Below are positions 8,861 through 17,041 of a stretch of DNA of 44,653 nucleotides, piece by piece (position 1 is the stretch's first letter; each line of letters starts with the position of its first letter). The notes below the pieces were generated by a model. The model ran no database searches and was not told the origin of the DNA. It saw nothing but the letters and a program-made list of their open reading frames with translations. Source of the stretch: Vulcanimicrobiota bacterium (GTDB lineage: Bacteria > Vulcanimicrobiota > Vulcanimicrobiia > Vulcanimicrobiales > Vulcanimicrobiaceae); the NCBI GenBank assembly GCA_003164495.1, contig PLTN01000116.1, positions 17,435-62,087 of the forward strand, given 5' to 3'. The position numbers were made by a program, and so were the translations under genes.

Positions 8861-10745
8861 GGCGCGTCCGCATAGCGGCGACGGAGAACGGCGGATACCA
8901 GGTCGAGCCGGCACCAACGCCGTCGCGCTGAATGAGGATCTCCAGCAAGTACGGTCTCCCTTCGGCGGTCGCGCGTTTTCCGCGCGCGATCGCGGCTTTG
9001 ATCTGGCCTGGTTCTTTGACCAGCTCGGCTTCCACGCCGAACGCTTCCGATGCCTTGACGAAGTCGACGTCGGGTGAGCCGTTGTAGCACGTCATGTCGA
9101 GCCCCGACTTGAACTGTTGCCCCGAAATGAACGTCCAGATACGGTTGCGCTCGTTATTGTAGCTGCGGTTGTTCAGCACGATGTTCAGCACCGGCACCTT
9201 GTAGCGCGCCTGGCTCCACAGCGGCTGCGGGCCGCCGAACAGGAACGCGCCGTCGCCGAGGATCGCGACGACCGGCGAATCCGGCCGCGCGAGCTTCGCG
9301 CCGAGACCGGCCGACATGCCCCAACCCAAGATGTTCGGACCGTTGCCGACGTACGTTTTGCCGCCGGCACCGAAGGTCATGAACACGTCCATCTTCTTGC
9401 CGGAGTCGATGTCGTTGACGTAGATCGTGTCTTTCTCGAGCCCGTTCTCGAGTTCGAACCCGAGCCGTTCGAGCGTGATCGGTCCGCCGTCGGCGCTGGG
9501 GAAACCGGTGAGCATCGCTTCGCGCATCTGCTTCATGCCGTCGGTGTACGCTTTCGTCCGGGCCAGACGGTCGGCGGCGATCTGGCGCAGCCGGTCGGCG
9601 GTTGCGAGGCTCTTCACCGCGGCGACGAGGTCGGCAGCGGCGAGCTTGTTGTCGGCCACGAGGCCCATATCGACCGGACCCACGCGCCCGAGGCTCGTCG
9701 GATCGCGCCGGATCGAGATCAGCGTGGTGTTCGGTCCGGCAACTTCGCCGTACACGTTGCCGATGTTCAGCCGCACGTCGACGTCGCCCGGGAACTTCAT
9801 GTTCTTGAGCACCGGCCCGAGATAGAGCGGGTGCATCGTCGGGAAGGGCTTGGACCAGACGCCGAACTCGCCGCCGCCCGCTGCCGGCAAACCGAGGAGT
9901 TCGGCAAGTTGCAGCACTTCGGCCTCGCCGTTGCACATCGTGATCTCGTCACCGACCGAGAGCAGCGGGTTCTTCGCTTCGATCAGCATGCGCGCGACTT
10001 TTTCGATGTCGCTCGCATCGGCGCGAATCTTCACCGGCACGTCGAACATCGACTGATCGATGATGTCCGCCGCGGCGGGCTGGCCGAGAATGTCGTCGGG
10101 AATCGAGACGAACACCGGGCCGCCGGGCGGCGTCGACGCAAATTTCAGCGCGCGCCGCGTCGTCTCCGGAATGTCGGCGCCGGATTCCGCCAGCCAGTAC
10201 CACTTCGTGAGCGGCTGCAGCATGGTTTCCTGATGATCGTAGTCTTGCGGGCCGTCGCGGCCGGACTGCTGCGTACCGAACGCGGCGATGACCAAGAGCA
10301 TCGGAATGCGGTCTTTGTAGGCGTTGACGAGCTGCGTCATGCCGTTCGGCAAGCCGACGTTGGCGATGCTGCACACGCCCGTCTTGCCGGACATGCGTGC
10401 GTAACCGTCGGTCATCGCGACGACCACGCCTTCTTGAATGCCCTTGATGAGCTGAATGCTCGGCTCGTTGGCGATCGCGTTGAAGATCGGTGCGTCGCCG
10501 GTGGACGGGTTGAAGAAGTAGTACTTTACGCCCGCCGCCTTGAGTTGTTGCACGAAGAGCGTGCCGCCGGTGTCGCGCACGTTGCGCACCGCGCCCGCGG
10601 CCTGGGCCGCGCTCACGTTCAGCGGGGCCAGCGATTCGGCGATCGTACTCGCCGCCGCGGCGCTCAAGCCCACCGCCCCTAGGCCTTGGAGCAGTTTTCC
10701 CCGTGATATATTGCGGTCGAGGTACTGTTTAAACAGCTCTTGCAT
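8853..10745 (-). CDS. Thiamine-diphosphate-dependent enzyme (acetolactate synthase / benzoylformate decarboxylase superfamily) with export-like N-terminus
   Basis: A 630-residue enzyme with the three domains of the family: N-terminal PYR domain with the catalytic Glu (GIQEG, E105), middle domain, and C-terminal PP domain with the ThDP/Mg motif beginning GDGAF near 497 and ending in the Asn pair near 526. It would act on a 2-oxo acid or similar substrate; which one is unknown. Residues 12-50 read SRGKLLQGLGAVGLS followed by an Ala-rich stretch to AQAAG. This resembles a Tat signal in which the second Arg is Gly, and is not part of the normal fold. The start at ATG 10745 is fixed by GGGAGACG about 6-13 bases upstream. 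The overlap with the cytochrome gene suggests that electrons leave to a cytochrome. Confidence 0.88.
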   Translation of the reverse strand: MQELFKQYLDRNISRGKLLQGLGAVGLSAAAASTIAESLAPLNVSAAQAAGAVRNVRDTGGTLFVQQLKAAGVKYYFFNPSTGDAPIFNAIANEPSIQLIKGIQEGVVVAMTDGYARMSGKTGVCSIANVGLPNGMTQLVNAYKDRIPMLLVIAAFGTQQSGRDGPQDYDHQETMLQPLTKWYWLAESGADIPETTRRALKFASTPPGGPVFVSIPDDILGQPAAADIIDQSMFDVPVKIRADASDIEKVARMLIEAKNPLLSVGDEITMCNGEAEVLQLAELLGLPAAGGGEFGVWSKPFPTMHPLYLGPVLKNMKFPGDVDVRLNIGNVYGEVAGPNTTLISIRRDPTSLGRVGPVDMGLVADNKLAAADLVAAVKSLATADRLRQIAADRLARTKAYTDGMKQMREAMLTGFPSADGGPITLERLGFELENGLEKDTIYVNDIDSGKKMDVFMTFGAGGKTYVGNGPNILGWGMSAGLGAKLARPDSPVVAILGDGAFLFGGPQPLWSQARYKVPVLNIVLNNRSYNNERNRIWTFISGQQFKSGLDMTCYNGSPDVDFVKASEAFGVEAELVKEPGQIKAAIARGKRATAEGRPYLLEILIQRDGVGAGSTWYPPFSVAAMRTRHV

Positions 10746-10865
10746 AAAGGCGTCTCCCTCAGAGCTCGGTAGTCGTGATGAGGTTCCGGCGCGCGGGTTG
10801 CGGTTCCCCGCTCGCACCGTTGCGTGCCGGGAACACCACTCGAACGTCCAGAACTGTAAACGGTC
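10746..10865. other. Divergent intergenic region, thiamine-diphosphate enzyme / proC
   Basis: This 120-base region must hold both divergent promoters. I see the Shine-Dalgarno for the minus gene, but no convincing -35/-10 pair for either side and no clear palindrome. Confidence 0.4.
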
Positions 10866-11711
10866 GTGGAAATCTCGAATGATGGGGCCGCCGCGGCCCT
10901 CGCCCCGGGTATGCGGCTCGGCATCATTGGTGCCGGGGCGATGGGGGGCGCGCTCCTGCGGGGCGTGCTGGGTAGCGGCGTGCCGCTCGATGCGGTCTGG
11001 GCCGCGACCAAATCGGCCGCGTCCGCGCGCACGGTGGCGAGTGAGTTCGGCATCGCGACGCACACGTCGTATGCGGAGCTGACCGCGAGCAGCGACGTGC
11101 TGCTGCTGGCCGTGAAGCCGGCCCAGCTCGAGGCGGCGCTGGTCGAACTCGTGGCGGCCGGGCTGCGAGCGGATGCGCTCGTGATCTCGGTCGCCGCCGG
11201 CGTCTCGATCGCGCGCATCGAAGCGGCGCTGGGCTCGGGCAATCCGGTGATCCGCGCGATGCCGAACACCCCGTCGTTCGTCGGCTGCGGCATGACGGCG
11301 ATTTCGGGCGGCAGCCACGCGACGAAGGCGCACCTCGCGATTGCGGAGCGCCTCTTCGGCGCCGTCGGTTTGTGCATCACGATCGAAGAGCGTCTGCTCA
11401 ACGCGGTTACCGCAATTAGCGGCAGTGGGCCCGCCTACGTCTATCTGATCATCGAAGCGCTGGCCGATGCGGGCGTGCGGGTCGGTTTACCGCGCGACGT
11501 GGCGATGACGCTCGTCACGCAAACCGTGCTGGGCGCGGCCGTCATGGTGCAAGAGAACGACCGTCATCCGGCCGCGCTGCGCGATGACGTGACGACCCCG
11601 GCGGGCTGCACGATCGCCGCGCTGCTCGTGATGGAAGACGGCAAGCTGCGCGCGGTGCTGGCGCGCGCGGTTGAAGAAGCGCGCAATCATCTCGAAGGCG
11701 CGAGCAGATGA
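10866..11711 (+). CDS. proC: Pyrroline-5-carboxylate reductase
   Basis: Last step of proline synthesis: 1-pyrroline-5-carboxylate + NAD(P)H to proline. The N-terminal Rossmann motif [12 protein letters not shown] lies at residues 20-31. The mid-section has AMPNTP and the ISGSGPAY block. The C-terminal [14 protein letters not shown] matches the conserved PGGTTI-type signature. The start is uncertain: GTG 10866 gives 281 residues, while ATG 10911 (MRLGIIGAG) gives 266, nearer the usual length. Neither has a strong ribosome site. It is first in a proC-proB-proA operon; the stop overlaps the proB start as ATGA. Confidence 0.95.
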   Translation: MEISNDGAAAALAPGMRLGIIGAGAMGGALLRGVLGSGVPLDAVWAATKSAASARTVASEFGIATHTSYAELTASSDVLLLAVKPAQLEAALVELVAAGLRADALVISVAAGVSIARIEAALGSGNPVIRAMPNTPSFVGCGMTAISGGSHATKAHLAIAERLFGAVGLCITIEERLLNAVTAISGSGPAYVYLIIEALADAGVRVGLPRDVAMTLVTQTVLGAAVMVQENDRHPAALRDDVTTPAGCTIAALLVMEDGKLRAVLARAVEEARNHLEGASR

Positions 11712-12871
11712 GTTCCGCGCGCCCTTCGACGGAGCTCCGGACGGGCTCCGACGGGCTCGCGTCCGCACGCCGCCTGATCGTCAAAGTCGGCTCGGCCTTG
11801 CTGGTCGACGAAGCCTCGGGCGACATCCGCCGCGATTGGCTGGCGGCGCTGGTCGAAGATCTCGTCCGCTGCCGCGCGCGAGGGCAAGACGTCGTGCTCG
11901 TCTCGTCGGGGGCGATTGCGGTGGGGCGGCGTCATCTCGGCCTCGTGGGCCGAACGCTGCGCCTCGAAGAGAAGCAGGCCGCGGCGGCGACCGGGCAGAT
12001 TCGTCTCGCGCACGCGTACTTGGAAGCGTTCCGCCGCCACGAGATCGGCGTTGCGCAGATCTTACTCACCCTCGATGACACCGAAGAGCGCAGCCGCCAC
12101 TTGAACGCGCGCGCGACGATCGAGCAACTGCTCGCACTGGGTGCGGTACCGGTGATCAACGAGAACGATACGGTTGCCACCGCCGAGATTCGCTTCGGCG
12201 ACAACGATCGCTTGGCGGCGCGCGTCGCGCAGATGATCAGCGCCGACACGCTGGTGCTGCTCTCCGACGTCGACGGGTTGTATACGGCCGACCCGCGGCG
12301 CGTTCCGGATGCACGTCATCTGCCCGAGGTTCGCGAGATCACGCCGGAGATCGAAGCGATGGCCGGACATGCCCCGCGCGGCTATAGTTCGGGCGGGATG
12401 GTGACGAAGCTCGCTGCGGCGCGCATCGCGATGGCGGCGGGCTGCCGCATGGTGATCGCGCGCGGCGAAGGACTGCACCCGCTCGCCGCGATCGAAGGCG
12501 GAGCGCGCGCGACCTGGTTCATTCCCGATGCCGAGCCCAACACGGCGCGCAAGCGCTGGATCGCGGGCGCGGTCAACATCACGGGCACGCTCGTCGTCGA
12601 CGACGGCGCGGTGAGCGCGCTCGCCCGCGGCACGAGCCTTCTCCCGGCCGGCGTCCTTGCGGTCGAGGGAACCTTCGAGCAAGGTGATGCGGTTATTGTC
12701 CGCAGCAGCGCCGGGATCGAACTCGCGCGCGGGCTCTCGGCATACTCGAGCGCAGACGCGCAAGCGATCGCCGGGCATCGCAGCAACGAGATCGAGGCCA
12801 TCCTCGGCTATCGCGGCCGCGACGAGATGATCCATCGCGACGACTTGGTGGTAAGCGGAAAACGACAATGA
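11708..12871 (+). CDS. proB: Glutamate 5-kinase with PUA domain
   Basis: First step of proline synthesis: glutamate + ATP to glutamyl 5-phosphate. It has an amino-acid-kinase domain with KVGSALL at residues 26-32, SSGAIAVG in the substrate loop, NENDTV, and the [12 protein letters not shown] and LLSDVDGLY blocks. A PUA domain follows from about 285 ([12 protein letters not shown]). At 387 residues it is slightly long because of an N-terminal extension (residues 4-20) encoded by a repeat-like sequence. ATG 11708 is the only usable start before the kinase core and overlaps the proC stop. The proA start overlaps its own stop as ATGA. Feedback inhibition by proline is known for the family. Confidence 0.96.
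   Translation: MSSARPSTELRTGSDGLASARRLIVKVGSALLVDEASGDIRRDWLAALVEDLVRCRARGQDVVLVSSGAIAVGRRHLGLVGRTLRLEEKQAAAATGQIRLAHAYLEAFRRHEIGVAQILLTLDDTEERSRHLNARATIEQLLALGAVPVINENDTVATAEIRFGDNDRLAARVAQMISADTLVLLSDVDGLYTADPRRVPDARHLPEVREITPEIEAMAGHAPRGYSSGGMVTKLAAARIAMAAGCRMVIARGEGLHPLAAIEGGARATWFIPDAEPNTARKRWIAGAVNITGTLVVDDGAVSALARGTSLLPAGVLAVEGTFEQGDAVIVRSSAGIELARGLSAYSSADAQAIAGHRSNEIEAILGYRGRDEMIHRDDLVVSGKRQ
11722..11759 (+). repeat. REP-like repeat segment inside the start of proB
   Basis: This stretch contains TTCGACGGAGCTCCGG followed by two ACGGGCTC copies. It encodes [10 protein letters not shown], a peptide that has no counterpart in normal ProB. GGAGCTCC at 11731-11738 is a perfect palindrome. 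The TCGACG...GAGCTC core resembles the intergenic inverted repeat at 16959-17037. I infer insertion of a dispersed chromosomal repeat that kept the frame open. Confidence 0.45.
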
Positions 12872-14148
12872 CGGCAGTTCAACCCAGCGCAACCGATCTC
12901 GATCTCGAGATGCGCGCGATCGGACGTTCGGCGCGCGAAGCGGCGGGCGTGCTCGCCCGTGCGCCGGCGGCGCAGAAGACCGCGGCATTGCAGAACGCGG
13001 CGCACGCGGTGCGTGCGGCGCGCGCAGAGATTCTCGCCGCCAACGCTGTGGACATGGCGGCGGCAAATGCTGCGGGCGTTTCGGGGGCGCTGCTCGACCG
13101 GTTGCTGCTCAACGAGAAGCGGGTCGAGGATATGGCGGCCGGGCTCGAAGCGATGGCCGCGCTGCCGGATCCGATCGGTACCGAACTCGCGCGCTGGACG
13201 CGTCCCAACGGCCTGGACATCGCGCGGGTGCGCATCCCGATCGGCGTCATCGGTATCATCTACGAGTCGCGTCCGAACGTGACCGCCGACGCGGGCGGCT
13301 TGTGCCTGCGTTCCGGCAACGCGGTGATCCTGCGCGGCGGCTCGGAGAGCTTCGCGTCCTCAGGTGCGATCGCGGCGTGTTTGCGCAGCGGTATCGCGCA
13401 AGCCGGGCTGCCCGAAGATGCGGTGCAGCTCGTACCGACGCGCGATCGTGCCGCCGTCGGCATCATGCTGGGCATGGCGGACTCGATCGACGTGATCGTG
13501 CCGCGCGGCGGACGTTCGCTGATCGAACGCGTGCAGCGCGACAGCAAGATTCCCGTGATCGCGCATCTCGAGGGCCTGTGCCATACCTACGTTGATGCCG
13601 GGGCGGACCTTGCGAAGAGCCGGAGCGTGACGCTCAACGGCAAGATGCGGCGCACGGGCGTGTGCGGCGCGACCGAGACGCTGCTGGTCGACCGCGCGGT
13701 CGCCGCGACGCATCTGCCCGGGATCCTCGCCGATCTTCACGCGGCCGGCTGCGAGATTCGCGGCGACGCGGAAACGCGCGCGCTCGATCCGCAAGCGCTC
13801 GCAGCGACCGAAGAAGATTGGACGACCGAGTATCTGGATGCGATCCTATCGGTACGCGTCGTCGACGGCGTGGCGGGCGCGATCGCGCACATCAACTACT
13901 ACGGTTCGCACCACACCGACACGATCGTCACCGAGAACGTGGATGCTGCCGCGCGCTTCTTGGACGAAGTCGAAAGCGCGATCGTGTTGCACAACGCCTC
14001 GACGCAATTCGCCGACGGCGGTGAATTCGGGATGGGTGCGGAGATCGGCATCTCCACCGGCCGCTTGCCGCCCCGCGGCCCGGTCGGAGCGGAGCAGCTC
14101 ACGACCTACAAGTACCTCGTGCGAGGCACCGGCCAGATTCGCCCCTAG
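12868..14148 (+). CDS. proA: Gamma-glutamyl phosphate reductase
   Basis: Second step of proline synthesis: glutamyl 5-phosphate + NADPH to glutamate 5-semialdehyde, which cyclises to the ProC substrate. The 426-residue length is normal. Aldehyde-dehydrogenase-like fold with [12 protein letters not shown] near residue 131, [10 protein letters not shown], and the catalytic Cys in [11 protein letters not shown] near 268. The C-terminus has the [21 protein letters not shown] signature (split here only for description). It begins 4 bases inside proB and ends overlapping the convergent 64-residue gene by 4 bases. Confidence 0.97.
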   Translation: MTAVQPSATDLDLEMRAIGRSAREAAGVLARAPAAQKTAALQNAAHAVRAARAEILAANAVDMAAANAAGVSGALLDRLLLNEKRVEDMAAGLEAMAALPDPIGTELARWTRPNGLDIARVRIPIGVIGIIYESRPNVTADAGGLCLRSGNAVILRGGSESFASSGAIAACLRSGIAQAGLPEDAVQLVPTRDRAAVGIMLGMADSIDVIVPRGGRSLIERVQRDSKIPVIAHLEGLCHTYVDAGADLAKSRSVTLNGKMRRTGVCGATETLLVDRAVAATHLPGILADLHAAGCEIRGDAETRALDPQALAATEEDWTTEYLDAILSVRVVDGVAGAIAHINYYGSHHTDTIVTENVDAAARFLDEVESAIVLHNASTQFADGGEFGMGAEIGISTGRLPPRGPVGAEQLTTYKYLVRGTGQIRP

Positions 14149-14339
14149 GCGTTTATGTTGACGTAGATGCCTTGCCCGAAGCCTTGGAGCGTCGTTTGCG
14201 GCAACGGGGTGATGCCGATCGACTCGATCGTCAGTTTCGCGGTGGTGTCTTGCATGGTGCCGACCGGCGAAAGCGTGATCCGCTGATCGGCGATATTGTT
14301 TCCGGCTGATGGTGCTGGGGCGGCGACTCCGGTAGCCAT
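14145..14339 (-). CDS. Conserved-looking 64-residue orphan protein
   Basis: A short protein I do not recognise. It is rich in Thr, Ile, Gly and Pro, with no Cys, no signal peptide and no membrane segment. The C-terminus [12 protein letters not shown] and the middle [15 protein letters not shown] look beta-rich. The case for a real gene is the AGGAGG ribosome site at 14354-14349, 9 bases before the ATG, the best in the window, and a stop that meets the proA stop. It is transcribed away from the coiled-coil gene and could share the 260-base control region with it. No modification enzyme or transporter lies nearby to suggest a peptide product. Confidence 0.7.
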   Translation of the reverse strand: MATGVAAPAPSAGNNIADQRITLSPVGTMQDTTAKLTIESIGITPLPQTTLQGFGQGIYVNINA

Positions 14340-14348
14340 TTAGACTGG

Positions 14349-14354
14349 CCTCCT
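14349..14354 (-). promoter_or_regulatory. Consensus Shine-Dalgarno of the 64-residue gene
   Basis: AGGAGG on the minus strand, 9 bases upstream of the ATG at 14339. It decides that this very short frame is translated, and efficiently, while most neighbours have weak sites. Confidence 0.75.
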
Positions 14355-14440
14355 AGGGGGAGTGAGCGCCCAGAAAGTTCTGCCCGCCAAGCGCTAATCC
14401 CCCGGGTGCCGGCTGGAAGCATCTGTAAAAGAAGCGTAAA

Positions 14441-14531
14441 GCATTGGGAAAGCCGACGGCACAATGCATTGACGAAACCGGCACCAAGCATTGACAAAAC
14501 ACGCCGGAAATGCGTTGCGGAACCCCTTTCA
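14441..14531 (+). repeat. Four direct repeats upstream of the coiled-coil gene
   Basis: Copies start at 14441, 14466, 14488 and 14512, that is 25, 22 and 24 bases apart or roughly two helical turns. The two best copies read GCATTGACGAAACCGGC and GCATTGACAAAACACGCC; the first and last are looser (GCATTGGGAAAGCC, GCGTTGCGGAACCCC). They face the plus-strand gene and the last one contains the likely -35 hexamer. This looks like a multi-site operator for an activator or repressor. Confidence 0.5.
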
Positions 14532-14543
14532 AAAGCCTATTAT
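14515..14543 (+). promoter_or_regulatory. Probable sigma-70 promoter of the coiled-coil gene
   Basis: TTGCGG at 14515-14520, a 17-base spacer, and TATTAT at 14538-14543. Transcription would start near 14550 and leave a leader of about 50-60 bases. The -35 is weak, in keeping with an activated promoter, and lies within the fourth direct repeat. Confidence 0.45.
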
Positions 14544-14599
14544 GACCGCAAATGGCAGGGTAAAGTGACCGTCTAGATCACGACAAACACCCCCCATAA

Positions 14600-15676
14600 G
14601 TGGAACCGAGCATGGCCACCATGGCAACACCCGAAGCCCGCCCTCAGAGCCCAGCGCTCGCCCCGGCCGTCCCAAACTTCCGCGAGGACGAGCGGGTCCT
14701 GGCCCGCTACAAATCGATGATCGAGCGGCGCATCAAAGATTTTGCGTCCGAATACGACAATTCGGTCCGCCGCAACGCGTCCGCCAAGCGCGACGAGCTC
14801 CAGGAAGAGCTCGAAGAAGCCAACGCGGAGTGGAACCGGCGCACCGAAGCGCTCGAAGCCGCCCGCGAGGCCTATCGCAAGCTCTATCCGCACCACGTCA
14901 AGAAGACGCGCGTCGTGGAGCCGTCGGTCATCGAGAACATGAAGAGTCTCGGCGCGGCGAACAAGCTGTACCATGCCGCGCAAGATGCGTGGAAAGCGGC
15001 CGAAAATGCGGCCAGTAACATCCGCCGGATCGAGCACAACGAACCTCAAGTCGAGATCGAGATGCAGAAGGCGCTCGAACGCTCGCCGCAGGTCGTGAAA
15101 GAAGTCACGACCTCGGAGAAGTGGCTCGCCGAGATCCATCAGGATGAAGAGCTCGCCGGCGTCAAGGCCAAGGTCGATGAGATCAATGCCGAGCGTGAAA
15201 GCTACGCTGAGCGTCTGGCAACCGGCCGCGTCTCCAACGAGGAACTGCGCCTGCGTGCCTTCGGCGAAGGCGATATCAAGAAGTTCCAGATGCCGGTCAG
15301 CGGCGTGATGTTCTTGCGCATCGATCAATTCGGCCCCGACGCATACGTGATTCTGCGCGATACCCGTAAACAGCTGAGCGCGCTGCCCTACGACCGGCGC
15401 CTGGAGAACGTTTTCGCCGGCGTCTTCGACTTCACGCGCAACGGCAAGGAATTCGAACTGCGCCGTGCCCTCTTGCCCAACAGCCCGATGCCGTTGACGC
15501 TGCTCGAGCACTTCAAGAAGTGCAGCGATACCCCGGAGGCCGCGCAAGAAGCCTACGCCGCGCACCAAGAATTCGTCCACGAGAAACGAGCCCTCGAAAC
15601 GACGCCGGTCAACGAACTCGACGAAATGGAGACGAAGGCCGTCGAACTTCTCGTGAAGTTCGCCGGCGAAGATTAA
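14600..15676 (+). CDS. Coiled-coil protein of unknown function
   Basis: I do not recognise this 358-residue protein. It has no signal peptide or membrane segment, so it is probably cytosolic. Residues about 35-215 are highly charged with long heptad-like helices (KRDELQEELEEANAEWNRR and similar), a likely coiled coil. Residues about 225-300 look globular (VSGVMFLRIDQFGPDAYVIL, NVFAGVFDF). Another helical segment closes the protein. The start could be GTG 14600, ATG 14612 or ATG 14621; GGAACCG before ATG 14612 makes that the better choice by ribosome site. It is monocistronic, with four repeats and a promoter upstream. Confidence 0.8.
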   Translation: MEPSMATMATPEARPQSPALAPAVPNFREDERVLARYKSMIERRIKDFASEYDNSVRRNASAKRDELQEELEEANAEWNRRTEALEAAREAYRKLYPHHVKKTRVVEPSVIENMKSLGAANKLYHAAQDAWKAAENAASNIRRIEHNEPQVEIEMQKALERSPQVVKEVTTSEKWLAEIHQDEELAGVKAKVDEINAERESYAERLATGRVSNEELRLRAFGEGDIKKFQMPVSGVMFLRIDQFGPDAYVILRDTRKQLSALPYDRRLENVFAGVFDFTRNGKEFELRRALLPNSPMPLTLLEHFKKCSDTPEAAQEAYAAHQEFVHEKRALETTPVNELDEMETKAVELLVKFAGED

Positions 15677-15789
15677 GCAGCGCTGAGAAGCGCGTTCTTC
15701 TTACGCGTCTTTCATGCGGCAAGCACGACTCCCAGAGTATTCTCAGGGCGTCGTTTTGCTTACCAACCGCTTGAAAGAAAGATCTGCTC

Positions 15790-16950
15790 ATGCGCACCAT
15801 CTCTCTCGGTCTCGCTCTGACCGCAGCCCTGATCGTTACCGGATGCGGTGGTGGGGGCTCCACTCCGGCAGCGCCGTCGTCATCCGGAACCGGATCGGGT
15901 TCCACGACGATGTCGGAAACCGCCGTCTCGACGACCAACGCCGTCGGCACGCCGATGAACAGCCTCTCCGACTACAACAACGCGAGCTCATCGCTGCAAT
16001 CAGTGGCCCGCAGCACGCAGTCGATTACGCTGAACACGTGCGAGACGACGTCGTCCGGCGGCAGTTACGAGTTTTTCGCACCCGATAAGAACGGTGATCC
16101 GAACTCTACCGAACAGCAATACTTCTACGACTCAGCGTGCTCGTCGCTCGCCCGCGACATCGTCCGCATCTGGACGTCGACCGGTACGAGTTCGGAGACC
16201 GTCAACCGAACCGCGAAGATCTACGCCGCCGGCAACGGCACGTCGATCGCCACGCGCACGGATGCGGAAACACTGCGAAACGCGACCTTCGACCAATACG
16301 GCTTCGCGATTCCGGCCGACGGATTCGCGCGCTCGAACGCCGGCACGCTGCAGTATTCGGGCACGAATGCCGTCGCTTCCGACGACGAGCTCGTGATGAG
16401 CGCACTCAGCGGCGCCGGCGAATCGTTCTGCGGCGACTCGGCCGGCTACAACGTGAACGGCGTCGCCGCACTCGGCGAAACGTTCGGCTGGCAGGGCGGC
16501 GTGTTCTCCGGCGGGACGCGCGTGGTCAACGGCGATGGTTCGGTGACGTGGACGGCCGCACACGCCGGCTCGACCGCGAAGGGCGCGATCGGCTCGTTCT
16601 CGATCGGCGTGGGCACGCAGAATACCGCCTGTCCGATCACGACGCCGATGTTCACACTCGCCGGCGGAACGTCGCTCGGAAGCTATAACATTCCGACGAC
16701 GGCAACCTACAAGTCGGGCTTGCTGATCGGGTTGACGATCGCGAACGCGACCCTGGCCAACGGCACGACGCTCAACGTGACGACCAACACCGGCGTTTCA
16801 CCGATGAGCGACCTGTTCATCACCGGCGTCATCTCGAGCGCCGGCGCATCGGTCGCGACCTTCACGGTAAACGCGTTCGGTGACGGAACACTCACCATGA
16901 GCGCCGGCGGCACGCAGTACGTGATCACCGACTGGCACGTGGTGAAGTAG
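15790..16950 (+). CDS. Secreted lipoprotein of unknown function
   Basis: A 386-residue protein with a lipoprotein signal: hydrophobic residues 5-16, lipobox VTGC with Cys19, followed by a flexible Gly/Ser/Thr/Pro linker to about residue 55. It should be anchored at the outer face of a membrane. The rest is rich in Thr, Ser, Gly and Asn with beta-type spacing, and four Cys that could pair. I see no enzyme motif. A weak GAAAGAAAGA lies before the ATG. It is convergent with the MFS gene, separated by a strong inverted repeat. Confidence 0.82.
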   Translation: MRTISLGLALTAALIVTGCGGGGSTPAAPSSSGTGSGSTTMSETAVSTTNAVGTPMNSLSDYNNASSSLQSVARSTQSITLNTCETTSSGGSYEFFAPDKNGDPNSTEQQYFYDSACSSLARDIVRIWTSTGTSSETVNRTAKIYAAGNGTSIATRTDAETLRNATFDQYGFAIPADGFARSNAGTLQYSGTNAVASDDELVMSALSGAGESFCGDSAGYNVNGVAALGETFGWQGGVFSGGTRVVNGDGSVTWTAAHAGSTAKGAIGSFSIGVGTQNTACPITTPMFTLAGGTSLGSYNIPTTATYKSGLLIGLTIANATLANGTTLNVTTNTGVSPMSDLFITGVISSAGASVATFTVNAFGDGTLTMSAGGTQYVITDWHVVK

Positions 16951-16958
16951 GTGTGCCC

Positions 16959-17037
16959 TTGTCATCCCGAGCCTGTCGAGGGATCGCCTCTATCGTCGTC
17001 GCTGGGTGGCTGTCCCTCGACGAGCTCGGGATGACAA
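16959..17037. repeat. REP-like 25-bp inverted repeat between convergent genes
   Basis: The left arm 16959-16983 (TTGTCATCCCGAGC then CTGTCGAGGGA) and the right arm 17013-17037 (TCCCTCGACGAGCTCGGG then ATGACAA) pair at 23 of 25 positions around a 29-base loop. Repeats built on TGTCATCCCGAG/CTCGGGATGACA are widespread dispersed elements in bacterial genomes. In this place, 8 bases after one stop and 4 before the opposing stop, it can terminate transcription from both sides. Confidence 0.8.
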
Positions 17038-17041
17038 TCGG

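Noticed and set aside
9117-10682. 521-codon plus-strand frame inside the thiamine-diphosphate enzyme gene
   Set aside because: Antisense to a clear enzyme gene; composition is Arg/His/Val-rich as expected of a shadow frame, with no motif.
10746-10865. Thiamine (TPP) riboswitch upstream of the thiamine-diphosphate enzyme
   Set aside because: The conserved CUGAGA and related core segments are not visible; an enzyme using the cofactor is not a usual target anyway.
8853-11333. 826-codon frame as an N-terminally extended thiamine-diphosphate enzyme
   Set aside because: The extension is antisense to proC and precedes the Shine-Dalgarno-supported ATG 10745.
14145-14339. 64-residue gene as a ribosomal peptide precursor
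   Set aside because: No leader/core pattern, Cys, or Ser/Thr-rich core, and no modification, protease or export gene nearby.
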